Source: Candidatus Dormiibacterota bacterium
Lineage (GTDB): Bacteria; Chloroflexota; Dormibacteria; Aeolococcales; Aeolococcaceae
Length of the DNA: 42,804 nt
Assembly: GCA_036495095.1 (NCBI GenBank)
Contig: DASXNK010000099.1
Span: 1-42,804 of the forward strand
Direction of reading: 5' to 3'
The notes beneath the pieces are model-generated. The model searched no databases, had not been told where the DNA came from, and saw only the letters and a list, made by a program, of their open reading frames with translations. Positions 14,905 through 23,458 of the stretch are shown here, piece by piece. The stretch's first letter is position 1. Each line of letters opens with the position of its first letter. Made by a program: the position numbers and the translations under genes.

Positions 14905-15588
14905 TCAGCCGAACCAGAACCGCAGGGTCGCCTCGTCGGTGAGGGTGACCGACCCCGTGGGGACGCCCAGGATCCGCTCGAACGCCTCGGTGAAGGCCGC
15001 ATGGGTCCGCCGCACGACCTCGAAGGTGACGGTGCCCGCCCGGCGGCCGAGGAGGTGCTCGAGGGCCAGCTCCTGGTAGCCCTGGAGGAGGCACACCAGG
15101 ATCGTGGCCGTCTCGTCGGGGGATGAGGTGGTGATCACGCCCTCGTCGACGCCCTGGGTGATGACCGCGGACAGGAGCGGCTGCAGGTGGGTCCCGGACA
15201 TGCGGCGGACCTTCTCACGGACGATCGCGTTGCCGTCCGAGTTCCACACCTCGACGATCGCCAGGGTCAGCTCCCTCTGCTCGGCCTTCCACCGGGCGAT
15301 GGCCCCGAACACCCTCTCCAGCTTCCGCAGCGCGGGCAGGTCGGGGTCGGCCAGGAGCGGGGCCACGGCCACCATCGCGCCGTCGGCGAAACGGTCGACC
15401 ACGGCCTCGAGGAGCGCCTGCTTGGAGTCGAAGTAGTGGTAGAGGGCCCCCCGTGAGGTGTCGAGCGCGTCGAGCACGTCCTGGATGCTCATCCGCTCGT
15501 AGCCCTTGGTCTGGATGAGCCGCTGGGCGACGTCGAGGTACGCCTCCCGGCGGACCCGGTGTGCCGCCTCGTTGACCGTCCTCGGCAT
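14905..15588 (-). CDS. TetR/AcrR-family regulator of the downstream ABC exporter
   Basis: A 227-residue repressor. The N-terminal helix-turn-helix (about 13-60) reads YLDVAQRLIQTKGYERMSIQDVLDALDTSRGALYHYFDSKQALLEAVVDRF, a textbook TetR domain. The remaining helices form the ligand and dimer part (IVEVWNSDGNAIVREKVRR, LVCLLQGYQELALEHLL). It is the first gene of the exporter operon, so it likely represses its own promoter and the pump until a pump substrate binds. The ATG at 15588 has no ribosome binding site but a TATTAT -10 box lies eight bases before it, implying a leaderless message. Divergent from the HTH-TOBE gene. Confidence 0.92.
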   Translation of the reverse strand: MPRTVNEAAHRVRREAYLDVAQRLIQTKGYERMSIQDVLDALDTSRGALYHYFDSKQALLEAVVDRFADGAMVAVAPLLADPDLPALRKLERVFGAIARWKAEQRELTLAIVEVWNSDGNAIVREKVRRMSGTHLQPLLSAVITQGVDEGVITTSSPDETATILVCLLQGYQELALEHLLGRRAGTVTFEVVRRTHAAFTEAFERILGVPTGSVTLTDEATLRFWFG

Positions 15589-15593
15589 GCCGC

Positions 15594-15624
15594 CAATAAT
15601 AAACCGATCGTCGGTCTATGTATA
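15594..15624 (-). promoter_or_regulatory. TetR promoter with operator in the spacer
   Basis: On the minus strand TATTAT (15601-15596) is a strong -10 and TATACA (15624-15619) a fair -35, 17 bases apart. The spacer contains an inverted repeat, ACCGA-TCG-TCGGT (15603-15615), extended with one mismatch to 19 bases (15600-15618). The repressor would sit between the two promoter boxes. Confidence 0.65.
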
Positions 15625-15699
15625 TTTCCCGGTCTCCGCACGTGCCGGGCCCAGGCCACGCCGTCCGTGAGGATGCCTGGTTATTCGACATGCCATCCT

Positions 15700-15712
15700 G
15701 TATCTGCGATAC
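15700..15712 (+). promoter_or_regulatory. Inverted repeat and -10 before the HTH-TOBE gene
   Basis: GTATC-TGC-GATAC is a perfect 5+3+5 inverted repeat. Its right half overlaps a possible -10, GATACT (15708-15713), which ends seven bases before the GTG at 15721, so the message may be leaderless and autoregulated. Confidence 0.4.
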
Positions 15713-15720
15713 TCGTCATC

Positions 15721-16149
15721 GTGGCGATGTATGGGATGGGCCAGGCGGCTGAGCTGCTCGGGGTCAGTCCCGACACCGTGCGACGCTGGGCCGACGCAGG
15801 CCGGCTGGCGACGCTCCGCACCCGGGGTGGTCACCGCCGTGTCAGGGGAGAGTCGCTCGCCGAGTTCGCCGCGTCGCAGGCGGCCGGTCATCAGCCCACC
15901 GCGATCGTCTCGGAGTCCGCGCGCAACCGCTTCACCGGTCTGGTGACCCGGGTGGTCCGGGATACCGTCATGGCCCAGGTCGAGATCCAGGCCGGCCCCT
16001 TCCGGGTGGTGTCCCTGCTGAGCCGGGAGGCCGCGGACGAGCTGGACCTCGCTCCCGGCGTTCTCGCCGTCGCCTCGGTGAAGGCGACCAACGTCGTCGT
16101 GGAGCTTCCCGCCCAGAGGGAATCGGAGCGGACCGGCACGCAGAGCTAG
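15721..16149 (+). CDS. HTH-TOBE protein, molybdate/molybdopterin-type regulator
   Basis: A 142-residue protein of two parts. Residues 3-55 form an excisionase/MerR-type helix-turn-helix (MGQAAELLGVSPDTVRRWADAGRLATLRTRGGHRRV). Residues 70-135 form one TOBE (MOP) domain, RNRFTGLVTRVVRDTVMAQVEIQAGPFRVVSLLSREAADELDLAPGVLAVASVKATNVVV, which binds molybdate or tungstate oxyanions. Such proteins sense molybdenum supply and control molybdate uptake or molybdoenzymes. The nearest molybdoenzyme here is 24 kb away and no ModABC genes are in view. GTG 15721 or ATG 15727 could start it; the former sits at a leaderless distance from a -10. A broken TOBE fragment follows its stop. Confidence 0.87.
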   Translation: MAMYGMGQAAELLGVSPDTVRRWADAGRLATLRTRGGHRRVRGESLAEFAASQAAGHQPTAIVSESARNRFTGLVTRVVRDTVMAQVEIQAGPFRVVSLLSREAADELDLAPGVLAVASVKATNVVVELPAQRESERTGTQS

Positions 16150-16158
16150 GGAGATTCC

Positions 16159-16253
16159 ATGGTCAGGGCTGTCCGTGTTCTCGGCCTCGTCGCCCCGGCG
16201 CCGAGGTCTGGGTGTCGGTGAAGGCGACGGAGGTCGCGGTCTTCCCCTCCTGA
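16159..16253 (+). pseudogene. Frameshifted remnant of a second TOBE-domain gene
   Basis: Ten bases after the HTH-TOBE stop, one frame reads AVRVLGLVAP and, one frameshift later near 16190-16200, another reads [19 protein letters not shown] and stops at 16253. Joined, they match the end of a TOBE domain (A[20 protein letters not shown]) better conserved than the intact copy upstream (ELDLAPGVLAVASVKATNVVV). No start or N-terminal domain remains. It looks like the 3' end of a lost paralogue left after recombination or duplication. A sequencing error could explain the frameshift but not the missing front. Confidence 0.6.
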
Positions 16254-16314
16254 GTATCGTGTCGGGGCCGGCGGGAATCGCGCCGGGGTCCACACCCGGC
16301 AGGAGGTCGCGACG

Positions 16315-17778
16315 ATGACGGAGACCGGAACCCGTGGCGGCGTCGCCAGCGCCCTCCACCGCGACGCGCTCTTCGTCGACGGCGCCTGGGTGCCGTCCAG
16401 CGGGACGGGACGCCTCGAGGTGCTCGGAGCCGCCACCGAGGAGGTGATCGGCAGCGTGCCGGAGGGCACCGTCGCCGACGCCGAGCGGGCCGTGGCCGCC
16501 GCCGCCCGCGCCTTCCCGGCATGGTCGGCGACCGCGCCGGCGGAGCGCGCCGAGCTGCTGCGCCGACTCCAGGCGGGGCTGGCGGCGCGTGCCGACGAGC
16601 TCGCCCGGCTCATCGCCACCGAGGTGGGAATGCCGCTGCGGATGTCGACGATGATCCAGGCCGGGCTGCCCGCGATGGTCGCCGGCCTGTACGCCCAGCT
16701 GGTCGAGGACTTCGCCTTCGAGGAGCGCGTCGGCAACTCCCTGGTGGTGCGCGAGCCGGTGGGCGTGGTGGCCGCCATCACGCCGTGGAACTACCCTCTC
16801 CACCAGACCGTCGCCAAGCTCGCCCCGGCGCTCGCCGCCGGCTGCACGATGGTCCACAAGCCCAGCGAGGTGGCGCCGCTGAGCGCCTTCGTGCTCGCCG
16901 AGGTGCTCGACGAGATCGGCCTCCCGCCCGGCGTGTACAACCTCGTGACCGGCACCGGGCCGGTGGTCGGCGAGGCGCTCGCCACCCACCCCCAGGTCGA
17001 CATGGTGTCGTTCACCGGGTCGACCCGGGCGGGCCGGCGCGTCGCCGAGCTGGCCTCGCAGTCGGTGAAGCGGGTCGCCCTCGAGCTCGGCGGCAAGTCG
17101 GCGAACGTCCTCCTCGACGACGCCGACCTGGCGCGCGCGGTGGGCAGCGGCGTCGGCAACGCGTTCCTCAACAGCGGGCAGACCTGCACCGCGCTGACCC
17201 GCCTGGTGGTGCCCCGCGACCGCCAGGACGAGGTCGTGGCCCTGGCGGTGAAGGCGGCCGAGCGGCTGCCCCTCGGCGACCCGCTCAGCGAGGACTCCCG
17301 GCTCGGGCCGCTGGCCTCCGCCGCGCAGCGCGAGCGGGTTCGCGGGTACATCGAGCGCGGTCTCGCCGAGGGGGCGCGCATCGTGACCGGCGGCGCCGAG
17401 GCGCCCGAGGGGCTGCCGCGCGGCTACTACGTGCGTCCCACGATCTTCGCCGACGTCACCCCGGAGATGACGATCGCCCAGGAGGAGATCTTCGGACCGG
17501 TGCTGGCGATCATGCCCTACGACGACGAGGAGGACGCGCTGCGCATCGCCAACGGCACCGTCTACGGCCTCGCCGGCGCGGTGTGGTCGGCCGACGAGGA
17601 GCGCGCCCGCGCCTTCGCCCGGCGGATGCGCACCGGCCAGGTCGAGGTCAACGGCGGCAGCTTCAACCCGCTCGCCCCCTTCGGTGGCTACAAACAGTCG
17701 GGACTCGGACGCGAGCTGGGGCGGTGGGGCCTCGAGGAGTTCCTGGAGACCAAGTCCATGCAGCTGCGCGCCCTGTAG
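16315..17778 (+). CDS. NAD(P)-dependent aldehyde dehydrogenase
   Basis: A 487-residue class 3-fold aldehyde dehydrogenase of normal length. Catalytic N159 lies in [10 protein letters not shown], the general base E257 in [10 protein letters not shown] and the nucleophile C291 in [21 protein letters not shown] is the cofactor-loop, and [10 protein letters not shown] and [13 protein letters not shown] are conserved C-terminal motifs. It oxidises an aldehyde to an acid; the substrate cannot be read from sequence. AGGAGG precedes the ATG at 16315. A large LuxR regulator starts seven bases after the stop, so the two probably share a message, with the regulator perhaps tuned to the same substrate. 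Confidence 0.93.
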   Translation: MTETGTRGGVASALHRDALFVDGAWVPSSGTGRLEVLGAATEEVIGSVPEGTVADAERAVAAAARAFPAWSATAPAERAELLRRLQAGLAARADELARLIATEVGMPLRMSTMIQAGLPAMVAGLYAQLVEDFAFEERVGNSLVVREPVGVVAAITPWNYPLHQTVAKLAPALAAGCTMVHKPSEVAPLSAFVLAEVLDEIGLPPGVYNLVTGTGPVVGEALATHPQVDMVSFTGSTRAGRRVAELASQSVKRVALELGGKSANVLLDDADLARAVGSGVGNAFLNSGQTCTALTRLVVPRDRQDEVVALAVKAAERLPLGDPLSEDSRLGPLASAAQRERVRGYIERGLAEGARIVTGGAEAPEGLPRGYYVRPTIFADVTPEMTIAQEEIFGPVLAIMPYDDEEDALRIANGTVYGLAGAVWSADEERARAFARRMRTGQVEVNGGSFNPLAPFGGYKQSGLGRELGRWGLEEFLETKSMQLRAL

Positions 17779-17785
17779 GCCGCGC

Positions 17786-20533
17786 ATGCCGCCGGTGAGC
17801 CCGGGGAGGCTGCGCGACCGCCGCAGCGAGTGCGACGCTCTCGACGGCCTGCTCGGCGCCGTCCGCGAGGGGCGGAGCGGCGTGCTGGTGCTCCGGGGCG
17901 AGGCGGGGATCGGCAAGACGGCGCTCCTGGACCATGCCGTCGACACCGCGTCCGGCTGCCGCGTCGCCCGAGTCACCGGCGTGGAGTCCGAGATGGAGCT
18001 GTCGTTCGCCGGGATGCACCAGCTCTGCGGTCAGATGCTCGACCGGCTCGATGACCTGCCCGGACCCCAGCGCGCCGCCCTGGACTCGGCCTTCGGGCTG
18101 ACCGCGGGCGCGGCACCGGACCTCTTCTTCGTCGGCCTCGCCGTGCTCAGCCTCCTCGCCGGCATCGCCGAGGAGCAGCCGCTGCTCTGCGTCGTGGAGG
18201 ACGCCCAGTGGCTCGACCAGGCGTCGGCCCAGGTGCTGGCCATCGCCGCACGCCGGCTCCACGCGGAGTCGGTGGTCATGCTCGTCGCCATCCGCGAGCC
18301 CTGTGCGGCGCCCGCGTTCGAGGGTCTCCCGGCGCTGCTCGTCGACGGGCTCCCGGTGCGCGACGCCCGCGAGCTGCTCGACTCGGTCACCCCGGGCGGG
18401 CTCGACCCGCGGGTGCGCGACCGGATCGTCGCCGAGACCCAGGGGAACCCGCTCGCGCTGCTCGAGCTGCCCCGCGGCCTCGAGCCGGCGCAACTGGCCG
18501 CCGGGGTCGGCCTCCCGGGCACGCCGCGCGTCCCCGACCGGATCGAGGAGAGCTTCGCGCGACGGGTCGAGCAGCTGCCCGCCGCGACCCGGCTGCTGCT
18601 GCTCGCGGCGGCGGCCGAGCCCACCGGCGAGGCGGCGCTGCTGTGGCGGGCGGCGGCCGGTCTCGGCATCGGCGTCGAGGCGGCGGCTCCGGCCCGGGCG
18701 GAGGGCCTGCTGGAGCTCGGCGCGCGCGTCGCCTTCCGCCATCCGCTGGTGCGCTCCGCGGTGTACCGGGCGGCGTCGCCGGAGGCGCGCCGCCGCGTCC
18801 ACGGGGCCCTCGCCGGCGCCATCGACCCCGATCTCGATCCCGAGCGCCGGGCATGGCACCTCGCCCACGCCGCGCCCGGCCAGGACGACGCGCTCGCGGA
18901 CGAGCTGGTGCGGCTGGCGGGCCGCGCCCAGGGTCGAGGCAGCGTGGTGGCGGCGGCGACCCTGTTCGCGCGCGCGGTCGTCCTCACCGCCGACCCCGCC
19001 CGCCACGGCGAGCGGGTGCTCACCGCCGCCGAGGCCCACCTGTTCGCGGGATCTGCGGTCGCGGCGTCGGGGCTGCTCGACACCGCGGACCCCGGCCGCC
19101 TCGACGAGCTCGGACGCGCCCGGCTCGAGCGTCTGCGCGCCCGGATCGCGTTCGTCACCGGGCGTGGCCGCGATGCGCCGCCCCTGCTCCTCAGCGCGGC
19201 GCGCCGGCTCGAGGCGCTCGACGTCCGGCTGGCACGGGAGACCTACCTCGAAGCGCTGGAGGCGGCGACCTTCGCCGGCTCGCTGGCGAGCGGGCGCGGG
19301 GTGCTGGAGGTGGCGGAGGCGGCGCGTGCCGCCCCGCCGGCGCCGGGCCCGCCGCGGGCGAGCGACCTGCTGCTCGACGGTCTCGCCGCCCTCCTCACCG
19401 AGGGGTACGCCGCCGGCGTGCCCACGCTGCGGCGGGCGCTCGGCATGCACCGCGACAGCGACGACCTCCGCTGGCTCGGGCTCTCGGTGCGCATCGCCAC
19501 CGACCTGTACGACGACGACGCCGTGCTGACCCTCGCCACCCGCGAGGTGCAGCTCGCTCGCGCGAGCGGCGCGCTGACCGTGCTTCCGCTGGCTCTCACG
19601 TACCTGGCCGGGTGGACCGTGGCCAGCGGCGACTTCGCCGGGGCGAGGTCGCTGATCGAGGAGGCGAGCTCGATCACGGCCGCGACCGGGAGCCCGCCGA
19701 TCACCTCCGCCGAGCTCTACCTCGCCGCCTGGCGCGGCCACGAGGCGGAGCACGCCCGGCTCGCCGCAGAGATCCGCCGGGACGCCGAGGCTCGGGGCGA
19801 GGGCTGGGCGATCGCCACCATCGAGTACGCGACCGCGATCCTCCACAACAGCCTGGGAATGCATCGCACCGCGCTCGCCGCCGCACAGCGCGCCTGTGCG
19901 ACCGGCGAGACCATCGCGAGCGGCTGGGCGCTCCCCGAGCTGGTCGAGGCGGCGGTGCGAGGTGGTCAGCGCGAGCTGGCGCTCCCGTACCTCGAGCGGC
20001 TGTCGGAGCTCGCTCGATGCAGCGCGACCGAGCTGGCACTGGGATTCCGCGCCTGCTGCCTGGCATTGATGGCGGAGGGACGCGACGCCGAGGACCTCTT
20101 CGGCGAGGCGGTGGACCGGCTGGGCCGCACCCGGGCGACGCCCCACCTCGCCCGCGTCCATCTGCTCCACGGCGAGTGGCTGCGCGGCGAGCGCCGGCGG
20201 CTCGACGCCCGCCGGCAGCTGTGGATCGCGCACGGGATGTTCGTGTCGATGGGCGCGGAGGCCTTCGCGACCAGGGCCGCGCGCGAGCTGCTCGCCACCG
20301 GTGAGCGCGTGCCCGAGGCGAGGGTCGAGACCCGCAGCCGCCTCACCGCGCAGGAGGCGCAGATCGCGCGGCTCGCCCACCACGGCCTCTCCAACCCGGA
20401 GATCGGCGCCCGCCTCTTCCTCAGCCCGCGCACGGTGGAGTACCACCTCCGGAAGGTCTTCACCAAGCTCGGCATCGGCTCACGCATCGAGCTCGGGCGG
20501 GTCCTCCCGGGCGTCGACGTGGATCCCGGATGA
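17786..20533 (+). CDS. Large AAA-ATPase LuxR-family regulator (LAL type), copy 1
   Basis: A 915-residue regulator. Residues 10-300 form a STAND/AAA ATPase with Walker A GEAGIGKT (38-45) and Walker B LLCVVEDAQWLD (133-144). A long middle part of Ala/Leu/Arg-rich helical repeats, TPR-like, follows. The C-terminal 65 residues are a LuxR/GerE helix-turn-helix (LTAQEAQIARLAHHGLSNPEIGARLFLSPRTVEYHLRKVFTKLGI). LAL regulators act like MalT: a ligand triggers ATP-dependent assembly and activation. ATG 17786 was chosen, seven bases after the aldehyde dehydrogenase stop; the frame is open upstream only as a shadow of that gene. It is a clear paralogue of the regulator at 35765. It converges on the L,D-transpeptidase. 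Confidence 0.92.
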   Translation: MPPVSPGRLRDRRSECDALDGLLGAVREGRSGVLVLRGEAGIGKTALLDHAVDTASGCRVARVTGVESEMELSFAGMHQLCGQMLDRLDDLPGPQRAALDSAFGLTAGAAPDLFFVGLAVLSLLAGIAEEQPLLCVVEDAQWLDQASAQVLAIAARRLHAESVVMLVAIREPCAAPAFEGLPALLVDGLPVRDARELLDSVTPGGLDPRVRDRIVAETQGNPLALLELPRGLEPAQLAAGVGLPGTPRVPDRIEESFARRVEQLPAATRLLLLAAAAEPTGEAALLWRAAAGLGIGVEAAAPARAEGLLELGARVAFRHPLVRSAVYRAASPEARRRVHGALAGAIDPDLDPERRAWHLAHAAPGQDDALADELVRLAGRAQGRGSVVAAATLFARAVVLTADPARHGERVLTAAEAHLFAGSAVAASGLLDTADPGRLDELGRARLERLRARIAFVTGRGRDAPPLLLSAARRLEALDVRLARETYLEALEAATFAGSLASGRGVLEVAEAARAAPPAPGPPRASDLLLDGLAALLTEGYAAGVPTLRRALGMHRDSDDLRWLGLSVRIATDLYDDDAVLTLATREVQLARASGALTVLPLALTYLAGWTVASGDFAGARSLIEEASSITAATGSPPITSAELYLAAWRGHEAEHARLAAEIRRDAEARGEGWAIATIEYATAILHNSLGMHRTALAAAQRACATGETIASGWALPELVEAAVRGGQRELALPYLERLSELARCSATELALGFRACCLALMAEGRDAEDLFGEAVDRLGRTRATPHLARVHLLHGEWLRGERRRLDARRQLWIAHGMFVSMGAEAFATRAARELLATGERVPEARVETRSRLTAQEAQIARLAHHGLSNPEIGARLFLSPRTVEYHLRKVFTKLGIGSRIELGRVLPGVDVDPG

Positions 20534-20538
20534 ACCCC

Positions 20539-21489
20539 TCAGGACACCGACCGAGCGGGCGCGCTCGACCCTCCCCTCCCGGCGAACTGATCGAACGGCA
20601 TCTGCCAGTCGCCCTCGCCGTCCTCCCCGGTCGCCGGCTTTGTGGATCCCCGCACCATCACGATGTCTCCGGGACGGCTGAGGTTGAAGAATGCCTCGGC
20701 ATGCTCGGGGCTGAGATTGACGCACCCGTGGGAGACGTTGGTGACGCCCTGGGCCGCGAGCGACCACGGTGCTCCGTGCACGTAGTACCCGTCGGTCGAG
20801 ATCGCGGTGTTCCAGTACACGTGCTCGTAGTACCCGTCCCAGGCCTCGCGGGGGATGCCGATGGACGTCGAGTCCATCAGCACATCCTGGTTCTTGTACC
20901 GGACGTACAGCGTCCCGTTGATCGTCTGCAGGTCGGAGCGACCGGCGCTGAGCGGCCACGTGCCGACGAGCCGGTCGCCGTCGTACACCCGCATCCGGTG
21001 GGTCACGGTGTCGACGATCGACACGTGCTTCGCTCCGATCGTGAAGGTCCTCCACCAGCTCTCGTGTCCCGGCGCACCGCCGCCGGCGGGAACGCCGTCG
21101 AGGTCCGCGGTCACGGCCACCCGCGTCCCGGGCGACCAGTACGACGCGGGACGCCAGTGCACCTCGTCGGCGGCGAACCAGTGCCATGCGCCGGCGACGG
21201 CGGGCACGGAGGTCACGCGAATGTGATCGACGAGCTCGCGCCGGTGCTCGGGCGCCACGTCCGCACCGAATCGGATGATGATCGGCATTCCCACGCCGAC
21301 CGTGTCCCCGTCCTGGGGACGCATCGTCGTCCCCGGCGCGCTCACCTGGGGGGCGGCGACGGCACCGGTGGCCGGCAGGCTTCGACCCTGTCCACCGCCC
21401 GCGGCCTGGTCGCCACAGCCGGCGACGGCGACGGAGAGGGTGCCGAGGAGCAGCACCGGGAGGCGATCGGGGAATGGGAAGGGCGTCAT
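20539..21489 (-). CDS. L,D-transpeptidase lipoprotein (YkuD domain)
   Basis: A 316-residue exported enzyme. From the ATG at 21489 a lipoprotein signal runs through LPVLLLGTLSVAVAGC, with the lipidated Cys at 25. Residues about 45-150 form an Ig-like domain of the mycobacterial Ldt type (GDTVGVGMPIIIRFGADV). Residues 153-295 are the YkuD domain with the catalytic H238 in YYVHGAPW and S253-H-G-C256 in the SHGCVNLS motif. It makes 3-3 cross-links in peptidoglycan or attaches proteins to it, insensitive to most beta-lactams. The frame is open upstream to 21609 but that would place charged residues before the signal. The histidine kinase lies upstream on the same strand. Confidence 0.92.
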   Translation of the reverse strand: MTPFPFPDRLPVLLLGTLSVAVAGCGDQAAGGGQGRSLPATGAVAAPQVSAPGTTMRPQDGDTVGVGMPIIIRFGADVAPEHRRELVDHIRVTSVPAVAGAWHWFAADEVHWRPASYWSPGTRVAVTADLDGVPAGGGAPGHESWWRTFTIGAKHVSIVDTVTHRMRVYDGDRLVGTWPLSAGRSDLQTINGTLYVRYKNQDVLMDSTSIGIPREAWDGYYEHVYWNTAISTDGYYVHGAPWSLAAQGVTNVSHGCVNLSPEHAEAFFNLSRPGDIVMVRGSTKPATGEDGEGDWQMPFDQFAGRGGSSAPARSVS

Positions 21490-21633
21490 CAGGAGGTCCC
21501 CGGGATGCAATCGTTCGGCCCGGAGTGTACATGCCGGCACCCGACGCCCTGGTATGTCAGTCCGCGGGGACCTCATCGACCGTGACCTCCGCCGCGTCTG
21601 GCTCAGCAAGCTCCGTCGGTCGGGGGTGGACGG

Positions 21634-22365
21634 CTAGCGCCCCGAACCGACCGGGATCCGCGCCTCGACCACCGTGCCCTGTCCCGGCGCGCTCATGACC
21701 GTGAGCTGACCGCCCGCGAGCTCGGCGCGCTCCCTCATCGAGCGCAGCCCGAAGCGGCGAGCTCCGGCCTGCAATCCCGTGGCGCGCTCTCCCGCCACCT
21801 CGAACCCCCCGCCATCGTCGACGACCCGGAGGCAGAGGGCACCACCGTCCTCCCGCAGCGAGACCTCCACCGTGCTCGCCCCGCCGTGCTTGCGCACGTT
21901 GGTCAGCGCCTCCTGGGCGATGCGGTAGAGGCCGAGCGCGACCTCGAGGGGCGGCTCGGACCTGAGGCGGACGCTCATCCGCAGCTCGAGGCCGGCCCGG
22001 AGCGCCTGATCACGCGCGGCGGCACGGAGCGCCGCCGCCAGTCCCTCCTCGAGGTGGTCGGAACGGAGCTCGAAGACGATCGAGCGGAGGCGCTCCGACG
22101 CATCCCTGGCGAGTTCGCGCTGGTCCTCGACCACCCGACGCTGCCGGGGGTCCAGGATCTCCTCGCACAGGAGGTCGAGGCGGAGCGCCATCGCACCCAG
22201 GGTCTGCAGCGTGTCGTCGTGGATGTCGCGCGCGATCCGCCTGCGCTCCTCCTCCATGGCCGCGGCCATGCGCCGGCAGTCGCTGTGATCGGAGGCCGCA
22301 CCGCGTGGATGCCCGGCGTCCACCGGATGCGGTGAACGTGGCACGCTCGTCGCAGGCCGTTCCAT
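21634..22365 (-). CDS. Soluble NarL-type sensor histidine kinase (HisKA_3), orphan
   Basis: A 243-residue kinase without membrane or sensor domain. The HisKA_3 box MEEERRRIARDIHDDTLQTLGAMALRL carries the phospho-acceptor H49. A HATPase_c domain follows with the N box (QEALTNVRKHGGAS), the G1 DDGGGF motif and the G2 region FGLRSMRERAELAGG. Such kinases phosphorylate NarL/FixJ-type regulators with a LuxR helix-turn-helix. No such receiver protein lies nearby; the large LuxR proteins in this window lack receiver domains. The ATG at 22365 has GGGAG upstream. Divergent from a TetR gene. The first 30 residues are low in structure and may hold a missing sensor contact. Confidence 0.9.
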   Translation of the reverse strand: MERPATSVPRSPHPVDAGHPRGAASDHSDCRRMAAAMEEERRRIARDIHDDTLQTLGAMALRLDLLCEEILDPRQRRVVEDQRELARDASERLRSIVFELRSDHLEEGLAAALRAAARDQALRAGLELRMSVRLRSEPPLEVALGLYRIAQEALTNVRKHGGASTVEVSLREDGGALCLRVVDDGGGFEVAGERATGLQAGARRFGLRSMRERAELAGGQLTVMSAPGQGTVVEARIPVGSGR

Positions 22366-22377
22366 CGTCTCCCGCCG

Positions 22378-22405
22378 TTGTGAACCGATCGTTGCAGAAT
22401 ATACT
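22378..22405 (+). promoter_or_regulatory. Promoter of the TetR gene at 22442
   Basis: TTGTGA (22378-22383) and TATACT (22400-22405), 16 bases apart, make a good housekeeping promoter. The spacer contains AACCGATCGT (22383-22392), the same ten bases found in the spacer of the other TetR promoter at 15602-15611. CGACCGGTT follows at about 22409-22417 and could supply the opposite half-site. Confidence 0.55.
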
Positions 22406-22441
22406 CTACGACCGGTTCCGACCGCTCAGAGAGATGCACGC

Positions 22442-23041
22442 ATGACGCGACCACGGGGGTACGACCTCGACGCTGTGGTGGAGGCGGCCAGGGGCGCCTT
22501 CTGGGAGCGTGGCTACCAGGACACGGGCATCGCCGACCTGGAGCGGCTCGCCCGCGTCAACCGGTCCAGCCTCTACAACGCCTTCGGGAGCAAGGAGGGC
22601 CTCTTTCGCGACTCCCTCAATGCCTACATCCGGGAGTTCATCAACCCCCTCCTCACTCCCATGGAGGCTCCGGGGGCCGGAATGCGGGATGTCGAGGGGT
22701 TCTTCACCCGGCTCGCCGCCCTGTTCCGTGACGCCACCTCGCCCGCCCGGCACGGCTGCCTGTGGGTGAACACGATCGCCGAGTTCGCAGGCCGCCCCGC
22801 GCCGGTGGACGCCCGAGCCGCCGAGCTTCGGGATCGCCTCCGGGCGGCGTTCTGCAACGCACTCGGGGGCACCGGGTCGCGCCGCACCCGAGGCTCCGCG
22901 GTGGTCCGGCGGAGGGCTCAGATCCTCGGGCTGGCGACCTGGGGGGTGTGGATCGGCGCCCGCGACGATCCCGCGGATGCGGCGCTGCTCTGCGACGCCC
23001 TGGTCGCCGAGGTCCGGTCCTGGAGGTGCTCCCCGTCATAG
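22442..23041 (+). CDS. TetR-family transcriptional regulator
   Basis: A 199-residue TetR protein. The N-terminal domain (about 8-55) reads YDLDAVVEAARGAFWERGYQDTGIADLERLARVNRSSLYNAFGSKEGLFRDSL. The ligand domain (FFTRLAALFRDATSPARHGCLWVNTIAEFAG) is of the TetR_C_16/AcrR-like kind with a conserved RHGCL motif seen in regulators such as those of nitroreductases or thiol stress. The Cys in that motif could be a sensor, which is inference. ATG 22442 follows GAGAGATG-type purines. It is divergent from the orphan histidine kinase with a 76-base gap and has no obvious operon partner downstream, since a hairpin follows its stop. Confidence 0.88.
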   Translation: MTRPRGYDLDAVVEAARGAFWERGYQDTGIADLERLARVNRSSLYNAFGSKEGLFRDSLNAYIREFINPLLTPMEAPGAGMRDVEGFFTRLAALFRDATSPARHGCLWVNTIAEFAGRPAPVDARAAELRDRLRAAFCNALGGTGSRRTRGSAVVRRRAQILGLATWGVWIGARDDPADAALLCDALVAEVRSWRCSPS

Positions 23042-23042
23042 T

Positions 23043-23062
23043 TGTGGCCGGTCATGGCCACA
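23043..23062 (+). terminator. Hairpin directly after the TetR stop
   Basis: TGTGGCC-GGTCAT-GGCCACA forms a seven-pair stem starting one base after the stop codon at 23041. There is no T-run; it may be a factor-assisted terminator or a protein site. Confidence 0.4.
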
Positions 23063-23157
23063 TGTGGCGGCCCTGGCGCCGGGTAGCCGAAAGTCATGAC
23101 GGAGCATGGTCAGGTCTGGTGATGGCAGGCCCGCAGCCTCCACCTAGACTCGCCGCG

Positions 23158-23430
23158 ATGGCACTCCTCGACCACCACGCCACCCCCGAAGACCAGGCGA
23201 CCACGTTCGCGGGCCGGACCCGCTACCGCGTCCAGGATGCCGGCCCGGCATGGTGGCCCTGGCGCTGGCGGGTCTGCGCCGTCCGCCCGACGGGTGCTCA
23301 CGCTGTCCCCGTCGCCCTGCCCGTGGGCCGCCGCATGCGGCGCGAGGAGGCCGAGCACGAGGCGGCCTGGCAGAACGCGTGCGAGACCAAGCGCCTCAAC
23401 AAGGCCCTCCTGCTGGGGGTGCGCGCGTGA
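23158..23430 (+). CDS. Hypothetical protein, 90 residues
   Basis: A small soluble protein I do not recognise. It begins MALLDHHATPEDQATTFAGRTRYRVQ, has an unusual Trp/Arg-rich stretch (AWWPWRWRVCAVRP), and ends in a basic amphipathic helix (RRMRREEAEHEAAWQNACETKRLNKALLL). Two features argue it is real: strong third-position GC, and a TAGACT -10 hexamer (23145-23150) ending seven bases before the ATG, the leaderless layout seen elsewhere in this window. No signal peptide. It sits between two TetR genes, the right-hand one convergent. Confidence 0.5.
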   Translation: MALLDHHATPEDQATTFAGRTRYRVQDAGPAWWPWRWRVCAVRPTGAHAVPVALPVGRRMRREEAEHEAAWQNACETKRLNKALLLGVRA

Positions 23431-23458
23431 CCGCGTCGAACCGATCGCATCCATGGAT

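Noticed and set aside
15616-17976. A 786-codon minus-strand frame opposite the HTH-TOBE and aldehyde dehydrogenase genes.
   Set aside because: Antisense shadow of genes with visible catalytic motifs; its protein has no recognisable pattern.
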